From Aedes albopictus (Eukaryota > Arthropoda > Insecta > Diptera > Culicidae): a stretch of 64,000 nt of DNA. Shown here in pieces: positions 10,126 to 22,413 of this stretch. Both the position numbers and the translations under genes were made by a program. The notes beneath the pieces are model-generated. The model searched no databases and was not told the origin of the DNA. It was given only the letters and a program-made list of their open reading frames with translations. Position 1 is the first letter of the stretch; the number at the start of each line of letters is the position of its first letter. The stretch covers positions 26,914,878 to 26,978,877 of the forward strand of contig NC_085138.1 of the NCBI RefSeq assembly GCF_035046485.1. Reading direction: 5' to 3'.

Positions 10126-11090
10126 TACACGGAACTACAAATGAACCCAAATTTAAGTTGTTTTGACTAGTAATCCTACATTATAGAGATCTGCGGAGGC
10201 GGCCGTTGTGAGCCAATCGTGCAGAGAGAACTGTCAAAGTGTGAGCCAAATGAACATGCTTATCGTTCGTAGGAAGGCGTCGTTTGAATGGTATTGCAAT
10301 CGGAACTAAATAAATAAACATTATATATTTTTAATATCGAGAAATTGGCGGCATATGTATCTTTAGTAAAAAGATAAAAATTTATTAATTCTGCTTTCAA
10401 AAGCTCATGCTTATGACGACACTTTTGTTGCTGAACTTGTCGGAAAAAACTTCCATTGCTGCTTCTTGCTTCACTTCTGCCGATATGATTAGCGTAACAC
10501 TTTTACAATGAATTTCAGATTTAAAATAGCGGAGCAATATTTCAAAAAAAATTTGGAAAAAAAATCTACCATAGTTAGAAAATGTAAACAAAACAACTTG
10601 AACCACAACGAAGTCACGCACAAAGTTTGAACATCTAGCTTTGTAGCAAGTGTTGGCAGCTGTTGTAAACAAAACAAACAGCGTTGCCGAATCGACGTAT
10701 GCAACTTCCGCTCATCTCTATGTAGAGGATTTCTAGTTTTGACGCAATCCCGGTCTTCCGTGGAATTACTCAAATTTGCGTCAAACAGCGATAGTGACGA
10801 GTGAGTAGTTCTCGTTTGAGAACGGCAAAAAAATTAACCCAGTGGAAAGTTATTTTCACTCAACGGAGGCCTCAATTGACGCAAATTTGGATTAACTCAA
10901 GAAAACCCAAATTTGGCTTCTTCCACGGAAGAGCAGCGGATGAGTCGGTGCTTCTCTCTTTGTTTTCGAAAACATTGCGGTGGGGCGAGGGAGAAAACAA
11001 CCCAACTTTGAGTTAAAACTTTAAGCAGTTTAGTCAAATTTAAGTTTGTAAAACTTATTCTTTGGGTTATAATATTTTTCCGTGTATATT
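10126..11090. repeat. possible decayed MITE with ACACGGAA ends
   Basis: The left end reads ACACGGAACTACAAATG and the right end is a rough reverse complement finishing in TTTTTCCGTGTAT. Internal words such as TTCCACGGAAGAGC and CTCAAATTTG resemble the better preserved MITE at 11822-12179. Arms are diverged and bounds approximate. No gene recognised; the 71-codon ORF at 10801 has no support. Confidence 0.3.
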
Positions 11091-11449
11091 ATTTTGTTTG
11101 CACTTTTGCGGGAAATTGAGTTGGCAGGGCAGGGCTGGTAGCAAATCACGCTTTCACAGACAAGTTCACAGGGTTGGTTCGACCTTTTATTTTGTTATAT
11201 AATGAAATCATCTAAAAGAGTTTTTGACCCAGTTTTTAGATATTTCTTCTGTTTTCTAAACTAACATTTGAAAAGGGCTTATTTTATTGTACCAATATTT
11301 ATGATGGTATCCAAATAACTATTCTTTCCTATCACTTTAGCAGTCCCATTGCAGTCGAGGCAATGCGCACGTTTAGGACTGATCGCTGCATGGACGAGAA
11401 CTAGGAGCGCTGAGAAGAGAACGGGGATGCGGAATGCTGGATCAAGAAA

Positions 11450-11575
11450 CTTTGTGGTTTTATTCTGAAAGCACCGATCGGTTCAGTAGTTTTCGAGTCT
11501 ATTAGGGTCAGGCAGACAGTAACTCATTTTTATATATAAAGATAGATAGATGGATACCAGGATAGATAGATATTT
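11450..11575 (+). mobile_element. probable 3' tail of a non-LTR retrotransposon
   Basis: Sequence of the type CCGATCGGTTCAGTAGTTTT followed by CAGGCAGACAGTAACTC and a run of GATAGATA units resembles 3' ends of insect LINEs, which finish in short tandem repeats. Only the tail is present; no reverse transcriptase reading frame lies next to it. Confidence 0.4.
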
Positions 11576-11821
11576 CAATTTTACCATTCTAATTTGACTG
11601 CATTTTTTTCCTTTACATCAAACTCGTTCAGTGAAACATGTTATTTTTGTGTTAGATTTTTTCTAATATTGATTCGCTCTTCAAACCTGGAACGCATGCA
11701 TGTTTTTAAGTCAAAATTAATAGTTTATTATCAAATGTGACGAAATTGCATGCAATCATTCGTAAACAACAAACGACTCACAAATGTACCATTAGAACGC
11801 TTCGAACGATCTTCTAATATA

Positions 11822-12179
11822 CACGGAGAAAACAAAGTACCCAAATATGAGATTATTTCACCCAACTTCGGGGTTGCGTGCGGGAACCCATATTTGAGTT
11901 CGTGGAAGCGATGTTGAAGTGGGTTTTTTACATTTGATCCCGTGCGGCAAAGTACCTATCGGCTAAGTTTTTTTCACCCAACTGCTAGTTCAAAATACTC
12001 AAATTTGAGTTCAATGCTGTTTACTCAATTTTGGCTTCCCGCACCAAACTGTCAAAGTTGGGTTGGTTTGCTCTTCGCTCTCTGACAACAACAAAGAGAG
12101 TGGATGAGAGAGGAGACAAAAAAGAACTCAAAAGTGAGTTTAAAAAAAACTCAAATTTAGGTACTTGAGTTTCTCCGTG
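11822..12179. mobile_element. MITE with CACGGAGAAA ends, TA target site
   Basis: A 358-bp element starts CACGGAGAAAACAAAGTACC and ends with a reverse complement carrying about four mismatches in the outer 30 bases. TA flanks both ends (11820-11821 and 12180-12181). Inner sequence is rich in CTCAAATTTGAG-type words. No ORF. A longer element with CACGG/CCGTG ends interrupts a LINE at 19343-20347. Confidence 0.7.
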
Positions 12180-12189
12180 TAGGTTCAAG

Positions 12190-12420
12190 CTGTAGTATAC
12201 CGAGTATTTTTAAGTTCTACAAAAAAGTTAAGCACGCTGTAATGTTACTTTTGTACCTCATCACCCAATAAATGCAACTACATTAGTGGTCTAATAACAC
12301 TTAGCGCGCTTAGGCACGGTTCCATCATGCCGCTTATAGTGTTGCCACATATAATGCTTAGTCTGCTAAATCCAGTTATCTGTCTGTGGGGCATGGGAGC
12401 CAAAGCTTCAACCATCAATT
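12190..12420. repeat. segment repeated in reverse at 21470-21660
   Basis: Words such as GGGGCATGGGAGCC, TTATCTGTCTGT, GTAGTTGCAT/ATGCAACTAC and CAGCGTGCTTAA occur here and, reverse complemented and in matching order, at 21470-21660. Both lie beside CAATAG-rich blocks, so the two regions appear to be copies of one larger element in opposite orientation. Confidence 0.6.
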
Positions 12421-12489
12421 CAATTAAACATTACTCGATTTACTACATGCGTGATCCAAATATTTGATAATTGTTCGATCTGTTTTTGA

Positions 12490-13557
12490 AATGTAGCTTA
12501 AAATATACAAGCTTCTAGTCCAAATGCATAATAATAATTCAGTTTCGCTTCATTCAGGATTTGCTCAAGCAGTTTATATTTTTTTGTAAAGTTAAACTCA
12601 GATGTTGAAGTTAGAATTTTCTGTTTCACAATAGAAAAGAATTTCCAAACTATTCGATTTAATGTACAAATAGTGCAAAACAATTTGTTCTGCATCACAA
12701 TAGACAACAATTCCAAAACAATTGAATCTAACGTGGAGCCAGTAATAGTCACTGCTCAAAGCAAAACGTTTACCGTGCATTTCACTGTTTAGAACAATTT
12801 AAAAACATAAGAATCCTCTGTATCACAATAGAAAACAATTCCCACACCATTGAATCAATTGTGGAACCAGTAGTAAAGTCACTATTCAGAACAATACGTT
12901 TACCGTTCGATTCACTGTTTGAAACAATTCGAAAATATGAGAATCTTCTGTATCACAATAGAAAACAATACCTAAACAATTGAATTCAATGTAAAAATAG
13001 TACAAACTGTATGTTCTGCTTCACAATAGAAAACAATTTCAAAATAATTGAATCAAATGTGGAACCAGAAATAAAATCCCTACCCAAAACAAAACGTTTA
13101 CTGAGCATTTCACTGTTTGAAACAATTCGAAAACATAAGAATCTTCTGTTTCACAATAGAAAACCATCCCCAAACCATTGAATCTAATGTAAAATAACAG
13201 TTCAAAACAGACAGTTCTCGGCATATTTAACAGTTCAAAACAATACAATTACATAAAAATCTACGGTATATTTGATACCACGTATATATATAAACAACAT
13301 TTCATTTACATTAGAATCTTCTGTTTTGCGAAAAAACTTGTATGGAAAAAAGTCCTTTTTTGTATTGTTACGATACTTAACAACCTATACAATTCAATGT
13401 GAAATGCTCATTCACATTTGATTCTATTGTTAGAAACATTTGATTCTATTGTTTTTTCTATTGTTATTTTAACATTGAATTCTATTGTGAGAGCATGGTT
13501 TTCAATGGTACTGTTACATTAGAATCCTATGTTTTTCTATTGTATTTTTTATACGGG
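12490..13557. repeat. CAATAGAAAACAATT-rich repeat block
   Basis: About 1 kb of degenerate ~150-bp units, each with CTGTTTCACAATAGAAAA, ATTGAATC(T/A)AATGT and CACTGTTTGAAACAATT words. The right end, TTTTTTATACGGG, matches the reverse complement of the left end of the element at 20844-22413. This is therefore likely the right part of a second, inverted copy of that TA-flanked element. No real coding sequence. Confidence 0.6.
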
Positions 13558-13688
13558 AATCCTCCGAAGACCGCAAGTCAATCTAAGGCATGTGGAAAAG
13601 GTTATTGACTGAAAACCGAATACTATTAGGATTTCAGTCAATAACTCTTTTTACATGCCTTAGATTGACTTGCGGTCTTCGGAGGATT
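13558..13688. repeat. 131-bp hairpin with long arms
   Basis: The outer 36 bases, starting AATCCTCCGAAGACCGCAAG, are perfectly complementary to the last 36. Pairing continues with small mismatches to about 54 bp, leaving a loop of about 20 bases. It abuts the right end of the CAATAG-type element. It could be a foldback MITE or the source of a hairpin RNA. Confidence 0.85.
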
Positions 13689-14150
13689 GTCTCCTCGTAA
13701 CATTTCCAACAGAAATCATTCATCGATTTATTTTTGTTGGCAATCCCAGGCGCAGTGGACACAGTTCCCTATAACCGACCGAACAGCAGTCGTCCACCGG
13801 GATTAGCGTGATTGAAGAAAATAACAACACCGAATTCGTTTTCTTACGCCTCTATATTAAACGACGGACTAATACGGACTGAATATAAACAATAACAAAC
13901 TTTTCTGATCAGCATAATGCTTCGTCGCTCTTACTCATACACATACATTAAAACAGTCACACAACTAACATTCATCTTCGTATCAACCGGATGGTTGGCA
14001 TTCCACTTTAAATGCGTATCCTACCAGGGGGCTGTCACTACTCTAATCCAACAATTTTTAGGGGTTAAGGGAAGACTGTGGCGATTTTTCTTTGAAAAGG
14101 TGATTTTCCCTATAGTAATTTGTATGAAAAATTGAACCTCATGCATAATG
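13689..14150. other. unassigned non-coding DNA
   Basis: No gene, repeat unit or element end was recognised here. Confidence 0.3.
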
Positions 14151-14398
14151 CTCTTAGATGCAACTAGTAGTTCTCGTACATTCGATGACCCTTACTCAAG
14201 AAAGTTCTTTGAGACCATCTTGGAACATCTTGGAGTATCATCGAACTCACTACTTGATAGACCAAAGTTACCCGCGACTGTGTGAGTATGCATCTTAGTC
14301 ATAAAGCTCTTGGAGATAACCAAATACCTTAGTAGATCCGATGATCTATACTCACTGGAATTCTTGAAGATCATCAAACAGATAATGAACTCATTGTC

Positions 14399-14660
14399 AG
14401 AGACAAACAGACGTAACACTTGCGAAATTTTCATCGACCACGCTTTTACCGATCATTTTAAATTTACGTAGTTGTGGCTTTCACAACCAGAGGCGAGCGC
14501 ATCGTTTTTCTATGCGTTTGACGTTTCACACGAGCGCCTTCTGTTGACGATATTGCACAACACAGCGATTCGTGCATCTTTTCCACCAGGAGATGGTAGT
14601 GTGAACTGAGCGATGGAATTCCATGAAAATCGTTCAAGGTGTTACGTCTGTTTGTCTGTG
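14399..14660. mobile_element. hAT-type MITE (GACAAACAGACG family), copy 1
   Basis: Ends are AGAGACAAACAGACGTAACA and the complement of CACAGACAAACAGACGTAAC. The 262-bp unit is flanked by the 8-bp duplication TCATTGTC (14391-14398 and 14661-14668), the target length of hAT transposons. Interior non-coding. Related copies are at 16433-16766 and 22536-22804. Confidence 0.8.
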
Positions 14661-14969
14661 TCATTGTCTTATCTGATGATTTGTACCCCAGGGAATTCTC
14701 GGATACTTATATACAATCACCGAATTTAAAACTTGATGAAACATAGATGCCGGATGCTATGTGAGCATGAGCCTAATGTATACAACTAGTAGCTCTCGAG
14801 GATTTGATTATCTTTCAAGGGAGACTCTTAAAGAATCATTGAACTCACTGTGAGATGGCGATTGGCCATCCTAGTACAATCGCAGAACGTTACGCTCATC
14901 AACCCCTCGGCACGTTACGATTGGGTTGCTTGTCAACATGCGTGACAACCTCCATGCACAGTGGTGCCA

Positions 14970-15246
<277 letters not shown>

Positions 15247-15270
15247 GAAGGGCACTTGATCCGGTGCAAG

Positions 15271-15706
15271 CCAACGTATCTAAATACCAAGGTAATATAT
15301 TCTAACTATTATTCATGTATTAGGGAGAAAAGGAAAAAATCAAAAAATAGTTATGCAATTTGTGCAGATTTGTATGGGCGCATCACTATTTAGCAAACTT
15401 TTATAAGAAATTAGGCTCTCACATCATAGATGCAATTATTAAAAGGCATCTCACTAGATAAAAAATGACTTCCATGCAATAAATCAGAAAATATCGCCAT
15501 TTGAAAATCAATGACAAGATTTTTTAAATTGGTTCTAAACATAGTTTTATAGCATTTAGAAACGTTCAAACTAATAAAACTTTACAAATTTTGCAGAAAT
15601 AATGACATTCTAGAATAAAATAACAAACTTTTCATAACTAACGCAGTTAGTGGGTCTTGTTATTGACATTTGCGGGAATATCTTACCTTGGTATTTAGAT
15701 ATGTTG
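15271..15706. mobile_element. hAT-like MITE with TATCTAAATACCAAGG ends
   Basis: Left end CCAACGTATCTAAATACCAA and right end complementary to CAACATATCTAAATACCAAG. The 436-bp unit is flanked by the 8-bp duplication GGTGCAAG (15263-15270 and 15707-15714). No ORF. A diverged, right-truncated relative is at 55925-56215. Confidence 0.75.
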
Positions 15707-16084
15707 GGTGCAAGCAAGCAATTATCCTCTTTCGTATTTCGTCCGTCGATCAAGTAAGTTGTGTGTGCTGGGCGATAGTTTGGAGAAAGGAATCAATTTT
15801 ACACTCACCAATCGATAAATCATAGCTACCTGAACCTTTGTGAGCATGTGTCTCAGTCATAAAGCTCTTAGAGACAACCAAATACGTTGGTAGATCCGAT
15901 GACCTATACTCAAAGGAGTTCTTGGAGGTCCGCAAATAGAAAATGAACTTACCACTTGACATCACATAGTTTCATCATAAATTTTATTCATAATATCATT
16001 GATTACGCGCGTAGATCAGATGGCCTAAACTCCAGGGAGTACTCGGTCGGACACTCTTAAACGTTTAACTCTAAACGGAGGAGG

Positions 16085-16432
16085 GAGGGAGTTGGCTGTC
16101 TGAGAAGTTCAGGAGAATCTCAAGGGTTTCAGAAGTGTTTCAAGATGTTTTGAGGGGTTTCATGAGGGTCCCAATCCACCGGATGTTTCAGAGAACTTGC
16201 TGGGGTACGCAGAAAGATATACAAAGGGGTTCCACGATATTTGGGTTAATGAAGTTTCAGAAAACTTCAGGAGAGTTTAAGAGACATTTACAGAAGGTTC
16301 AAGGAGGTTTCATAAGGATTTCATAAGTATTCGTTCAAGGCCTTAGGTGAGACAATTCAAAAAAATGTGCAGATAATCTTAGGACGTTTTGATGCGTTTC
16401 AAGGCGACGTTTAGGAGGAGCTAAGCTAGAAG
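16085..16432 (+). repeat. degenerate GTTTCAGG-type short repeats
   Basis: A G-rich strand with frequent words such as GTTTCAGAGG, GGTTTCATGAG and AGGTTCAAGGAGG, period roughly 15-30 bases. Matching blocks lie at 16970-17225 and 22980-23790. The 63-codon ORF at 16135 is repeat translation, not a gene. Confidence 0.55.
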
Positions 16433-16766
16433 CACAGACAAACAGACGTAACACTCTTCAAAACGGCTTGGCACATGCATTTAACGATCAATTCAAATTT
16501 CATTTGATTTGCGCGATCCTTCCACCAGAGGCGCTAGTGTTAGATCGCTTTGGCGTTTGCCAGTGTACACGTTGCTGAATGATGCAAACGAAAATTACAG
16601 GCGATTTGTGTAGTAGTGTGCGTGTTAGCAAACGTCAAATCGAAATCCATCATGGCCGACAGTGTCCCGCGCGGTTATACCAACAGGTGGCAGTGTGCTC
16701 ATGAAAAAGACACCGGGCAAAAGTTTTTGATGAATTTCTTTAAAGAGTTACGTCTGTTTGTCTGTG
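16433..16766. mobile_element. hAT-type MITE (GACAAACAGACG family), copy 2
   Basis: Ends CACAGACAAACAGACGTAAC and its inverse. The direct repeat CTAGAAG lies on both sides (16426-16432 and 16767-16773), or 8 bp (GCTAGAAG) if the last G belongs to the target. It carries a short open frame from an ATG near 16652 that is also kept in copy 3. Confidence 0.8.
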
Positions 16767-16969
16767 CTAGAAGATTATGATGTGACGCAATAGGCCACTG
16801 CATTGTTTTGATTCTATATGGGATTTTGACGTTTCTTGGCCTTGTTGTTTACAAAATTTCTGTAATATTACGAGTCTAATTAAGATATCACCGAGAAACA
16901 CCAATCCAAAACGAACAAGAAAATTTCTGTAAGAGTGAAAGAGAAGGGGAGAATTTCATGCAGTGCCCT

Positions 16970-17225
16970 ATGTGCAGTTTCAGGATATTTTAAGAGGGCT
17001 TACATGCAGTTTCATAGGTAAGTCAGAGATGTTTCAGGGGGCTTTAGTGGGTTTCAGAGGGTTTCGGGGGCATTAGTGCGTTTGTGGGAGTTTAGAGAAG
17101 TTTCCGGAAGTTTTAAGAGGTTCTGATAAGTTTAAGGGCGCTTGTAGGTATTTCAGGAGAAGCCTTGGGTTTCAGGAAAGTTTAATAGGAGATTGCGGAG
17201 AAAAATTAGAATTTTCATGAAAGGT
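16970..17225 (+). repeat. degenerate GTTTCAGG-type short repeats
   Basis: Same word family as 16085-16432, for example GGTTTCAGAGGGTTTCGGGG near 17050. No coding potential. Confidence 0.5.
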
Positions 17226-17399
17226 AGGAGGTGTTCAAGAGTTTTACATATAGTAAAATTTATCATTTTTGGCTGCACCACTACTTGCCCATCATTTTAC
17301 AGAATTTGCATTCAATCTTATATTTCCCATATTTCCACACGTAGAATCCAACAAAAATAATGTGGTTGAAATCCCCGGGGCACCGTTGAAACCTTCCCT

Positions 17400-18560
17400 T
17401 GTAAATATGTAAAAAATGAACTCACCTTCAGAACCGGCGATGATCGGCCTACTGAGTCGAAGTATCGTTTTCTTCGGAATTATAAATTCAAATGCACGTC
17501 GAAAATAACGAATTCATTGATCGTCGTCGTTAAGCACACCGCACAAAACACCTTGCGCCGTTTTTTTTTTTATTTTACATTCTTCACATACCAATTAAAC
17601 CAACACCCGCGGGATCGGTACTGAACGGCTTTTCTTCTCATTTCTCTTCCTGCTGGATACCCCTGAACCAGCAGCAGAATGGGCAACTGAATAAATTATC
17701 CCATTTGCATCATCACACCGCCAAACACAAAACAGCTGGAGATTCGATTAAACGCAAACCACTCACTTTCCTTCTTCCCGCTCTGCTGCAGCCAACCGCC
17801 ACGCGTAATTGGGAATTCCAAATGCCCGAGAGAAACAATATACACGCGACGACACACCTCGCACAATTTCATTGACCTTGCTTCTGCATTTTGGGAATAT
17901 AGGTATTCGATTGCTTTTTTCTTGAGTGCACCTCTATTCCATTGAAAACACGTGCCCACATACACTGAAGAAAAAATATTCACTCGAATTGGAGGTCACC
18001 AACTAACGCTGACTGATTACAGCAACCGTCGATCGTTGTTCGCCGTCACCGTAGCAACCGATGACAATCAAGTTTGAACCGCGCGATCACTAACGTCAGC
18101 AACGGCAGCAGCAGCCTAATGACACTAGCTAGACCCACAGGTGACTTTGATTTAGAGAATAAAAAAAAACGAGAGCAAACTCGATCTGCGAATCACGCAT
18201 TTGACGCGCCCATGTGCAATAACCTCAAAAACCGCAATGGTTTTGCACATACTCACATTCGCGCACGCACGTGTTGTTGTAGCCGTTGATGTAGGTAGCA
18301 CACACAACTCGGCATAGAGAGACCCTCACAGCTCGCAGGTAAAAGGCTTCCGAACGATCTGACAGAGGTGGTGGACGTCTAGGAACTTGATCGGTGCGTC
18401 CGGCGGCGCGATGTACAGGTTCGAATGGATGAGAAAATTAATGGAATCCGTTGCCGTTCATTGGTTCGTTCGTGAGTGTATGCAAATAGCGGGTCCGGTT
18501 TGGCTACGAGGGGTCTCACCCGGATAACCTAGAACGGAGGAAGCAGAAAAAAATAACAAT
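17400..18560 (-). promoter_or_regulatory. candidate 5' region or untranslated exon of a minus-strand host gene
   Basis: This stretch lacks recognisable repeats and is less A/T-rich than its surroundings. Read on the minus strand it has a good splice donor (GAAG then GTGAGT) at 17420-17427, preceded by sequence open in no frame, as a 5' untranslated exon would be. A second GTGAGA-type donor is near 18517-18522. CA-rich and CpG-containing tracts around 18000-18420 would suit a promoter. No protein is recognised, and the assignment is inference. Confidence 0.3.
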
Positions 18561-19139
18561 GACAATCTATTAGAGCGGCGTTGAAAGGATAGTAACGCGT
18601 GTGTTGTATGCAGTGTATTACTATAAAGAAGTGGAACAAACTGAAGCATGAACGAACTTCATTCATAACTAAAAACTTCAATGAACGATTTTGCTAACCG
18701 AAATGAATACGTATTATAAGCTTATAAGACGGTTAAAAGCGATCTGGCGCCACATAGCATAAGTCTGAAACGGTTGATTAGGCTCAGAACAGTGTCTTTT
18801 GTGAAACCAATCGCAGCAAACCATGATTAGAAACACACATTTATATGGACCAATGCATGTGTTCATCCTTTTGAGTAGTGCCGTGCTATCTAGATGGCCA
18901 TGGAAACGAGTTCATTTTCTGTAAATACTGCACCGCTCAAACGTTAAACGAGTGAACTCGTGCACTCGCGATCCATTGCACTACAACACATTTAAGATTT
19001 CACATAACAACGAGCATAACAAACCATATACATACAAACTTTTCGAATCCTCTAAGTTGAATACTCTCTTCGATTGAGTGTAATCCGCATATGAGATCCG
19101 AGATATACTAATTTCTTGACTACCACGAAGATATCCACA
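18560..19139. other. unassigned non-coding DNA
   Basis: No gene, element end or tandem repeat was recognised. Confidence 0.3.
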
Positions 19140-20440
19140 TCTATTGTGACATTCTTTCACGAGTTCTGTCGTTTTCGGTTTCAGCTACCAAAATATAAAG
19201 CGTGTTTGATGCATTCATCACCAGTTGCAAGTTTGCTGCTGCTTCACGCATCAGGGAGTATAGTACTGCTACGGCTGAGCAAGACTCGTCCCATAACACC
19301 TTCCATAGTAATGTTGAGGAAGGCATGAGAGTCCATCGCCTTCACGGACAGAAATGTTGTCTGGTTGATATAACTTTTCCCATAGTTCTACCAAGCTTCA
19401 AATATAGTTTTGATGTAATTGCTTTAAATGGTTGTTTCACAATGATTTGATGTTTGCACCAAGCATATATTTAGTTTGAATCAACCCCTCTGAAGATCAA
19501 CCATCTAATTATTATTATTATATCTTAATTATCGAGATTTTCAGCCTATGGACTACCATCTAATGCTTAAACCAAGAATACATGTCGTTACTTGAACAAT
19601 CTTGGCTGCTATCTACTCAGTCACAAAGAAGTTGATAAATTTGTTCATCATGGCGGCTGCAGTTCTAAGAGACGACTTCAATTGTATCGAATTCTTTCAA
19701 AATCTGTGGGTATGTATAAACTAAAGTTATACTTCTATGATCGTATTTCAATGAATTTCGTTTTCAGCAAACGGGAATGAAATTTAATGACTTAAAATTG
19801 AGCACGAAGAGCTGCCTACAGCACGTCAAGCAAACACAGGCATTGCAGTGGAAAACGAATTGCCTCGGACTTTGATGAGTATCACAGGCCAATAAAGCTC
19901 TATCCGTAATAGGTACTTTATAAACGATAAATTTATCCTCGTGTTTATCCAAAATTTAAGGCTTTAAATAATTTTAAAAATAAAATAAAAACATAATTTG
20001 AACGATGCTCAGTGTATGCTTAAACCAACCATCCGATAAAGTTAGTTCAACCCTCAAGTTGAGAGTCAGTTCAAACATAAACATGCTTGAATCCACCATG
20101 AGAATAATTGAGCTGTAAAACCATCAACCATAAATATTGTTGATGAAAGCATAATATGGTTGAATGAACCATATTTCTTGCTCGCATCAATGCTTCAATT
20201 CTGGTTAATTCAAGCTTCCATTATTATTTGAGCTATTGTATTATGCGTGATACAATCTCAAAATAGGATTATATAAAAGTCAATGCACAAATATGCTTGT
20301 TTGGGACCGTAATATGATTGACATATGACTTTATATTTTTCTCCGTGTTGTTGCAGCCCCCAGCAAGAGTCGAATGAACTGGACAGCTCACACGAAACCT
20401 TCACATTCGTAGAATTGACGAACGGTACAGCAGAGAGCAT
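19140..20440 (-). pseudogene. decayed RTE-type LINE reverse transcriptase fragment
   Basis: On the minus strand, residues such as REAAANLQLVMNASNT and EHDRT-like text match the reverse transcriptase of the better preserved LINE at 29404-30417, and 20348-20440 matches its upstream part (NELDS-type region). Frames are broken. A DNA element at 19343-20347 splits the fragment; removing it rejoins the two parts in LINE order. Confidence 0.7.
19343..20347. mobile_element. DNA element with CACGG/CCGTG ends inside the LINE relic
   Basis: Begins CACGGACAG and ends CTCCGTG. Comparison with the uninterrupted LINE near 30.3 kb shows that these about 1005 bases were inserted and that TT is duplicated on both sides. 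Interior holds TTGAATGAACCAT-type inverted words and no gene. The end sequence resembles the MITE at 11822-12179. Confidence 0.6.
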
Positions 20441-20843
20441 ATCCTTTGAGAAGGAGGTTGGCCCACTGAAACTTGAAGTTTAGGAGAATCTTGCCAGAGG
20501 TTGGTTAATTGCCTGTGTCGGGAACATGCCAGTGCAGGGCATGGCATATGGAAGCAAGACTAGCGGCAAAATTATTCCGACACAAAAAGAAAAGAGCGCA
20601 TGAGGAAAATGGGATTGCTCAGGCGCGAGAGAGTATGAAACAGAATGATATGCAGAGGTTTTACGAAACTGCCAATGGCGTGCGAAGAAAACCAGCGCCT
20701 TCTCCCGTCATGTGCAACGACCGTGTTTGAAACTTGCTGACAGACAAAACAATCGATAACACTTCGAGGAACGGCGGGAATGGAAGAGCAACAGATAGAA
20801 TACAAATCGACGACGACGGGGCAGGTTGGGGAACCTCTCGCTA

Positions 20844-22413
20844 CCCGAATAAAAAATACAGTAGAAAAACCGAACGTTGTATTGTAACAGTACTATTTAA
20901 AATTATATTTTTACAATAGACAACACTGTAAAAATAAAAATACAAAAACAATAAAATGTAATGTAGAACCCAATACAGTATATTGTAAATAAGATTTTTA
21001 CAATATACTATACGGGTGGTTAAGTATCGTAACAATAAAAAAAAATATTTTTCTCCATATATATTTTTTTGCAAAACCATACATTATATTGTAAATGAAT
21101 TGTTATAAATACTGATACGTGGGTTTTAATAAACCGTACATTGTATGGTACACATATGGTTTCAAACAATAAAATGTACCGTAAATATAGTGTTTTTAAT
21201 TGTAGTTTCACTACTGGTTATACATTTAATTAAATGGTTTTGGAATGGTTCTTTTTTGTTATGTTGTATTGGTTTACATTACATAAACCATATAATGTTA
21301 TATTATCTTGTCATTTTCCTCCTGTTAATGGCATCTTAGGCTTACTAGCATTATGAGAATGCGCTTTGGGAATTCTCCAGAGCGTTTTGGATAACCCTTC
21401 ATATTGGATCGCCCACGTCTAAGTCTGAGTCGAGGTCTGAGTAGTCTCTGATTGCATTAACAGTTGAAGCTTAGGCTCCCATGCCCCACCAGCCAGATAA
21501 CTGGGTTTCGCAAACTAAGCATTATTTGTGACAACACTTTGAGCGGCATGGTGGAACTATGCCGAGCGCGCTAAGTATTATTAGACCACTAATGTAGTTG
21601 CATGAAGTGGGTGACGAGGTACATAAGTATCATTACAGCGTGCTTAACCGTTTTTGCAATATTGAGGCTCCAGTTTGACCAAAGTTTGAAATACACGGGG
21701 AAATACATAACAACTCATGAGATAACTGTCAAGTTCGATTCAAGTATAAGTTAGGTTAAAAAGCGAACCCACAGACGAACCTATATTAGAATTTCTTTCA
21801 GTATTCAGTCCAGTCCATATGTTAAAGATGGCTCTACGATAAAGTACGTCAATCGTATTCCTCTCATCGCACTCTACATACCTAGTCCACCATATCTCTT
21901 GGATCTGCAGTTCTTAAGAGATCTGATTTACTACTTATTTAAACATTTTATTGACTTTAAATTAATGATGATGATTAACCTGGGCCGTAAGTAAAAAAAA
22001 ATCGCGATAAGTACTGTTCCTTTGATTCTTAGTGGAATTCAAAGGAACAGTACTTAACGCGATTTTCTTTTTACTTTTAAATTGATGTTTCAACTTATTC
22101 ACTTTTTTTCTTTCCTTTCCTTTGCATCAAAAAAGTCACAAACATCAACAAAACAAAGCACGGAAAAAATCTAAAACTAAATAAATAATTAATAATGCAC
22201 GGAAAAATAATGTTTCGGAAAAGTGAATGGTTCAAACGTAAGAAAAACAGTATAATATATTGTTGCATAAAAATCGAATGTAAATGTATAGTAGCTACAA
22301 TGTGCGAAGCTTTTAGTGAACCATTTCATTACAATATACATTATTGTAGCTGGTACACTGTATGGTGCATGAATGGTTTTCACCAAACACCCTATGGTTA
22401 GTTTTTATCCGGG
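20844..22413. mobile_element. TA-flanked DNA element, CCCG(A)ATAAAAA ends
   Basis: Begins CCCGAATAAAAAATACAGTA and ends in the rough complement TTTTTATCCGGG, with TA on both sides (20842-20843 and 22414-22415). It interrupts LINE coding sequence, which confirms the bounds. The interior repeats ATTGTAA/CAATA words, includes the segment shared in reverse with 12190-12420, and holds an 84-bp hairpin. No transposase frame seen. Confidence 0.65.
21991..22074. repeat. 84-bp hairpin
   Basis: Arms around ATAAGTACTGTTCCTTTGA and its complement TCAAAGGAACAGTACTTA, extended by ATCGCG/CGCGAT and A- or T-rich ends, with a short loop. Likely a small foldback inserted in the element at 20844-22413. Confidence 0.8.

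Noticed and set aside
18350..18425. Minus-strand open stretch NLYIAPPDAPIKFLDVHHLC as a coding exon
   Set aside because: Looks protein-like, but no flanking acceptor in phase was found and a stop follows after 12 codons. Left as part of the possible 5' region.
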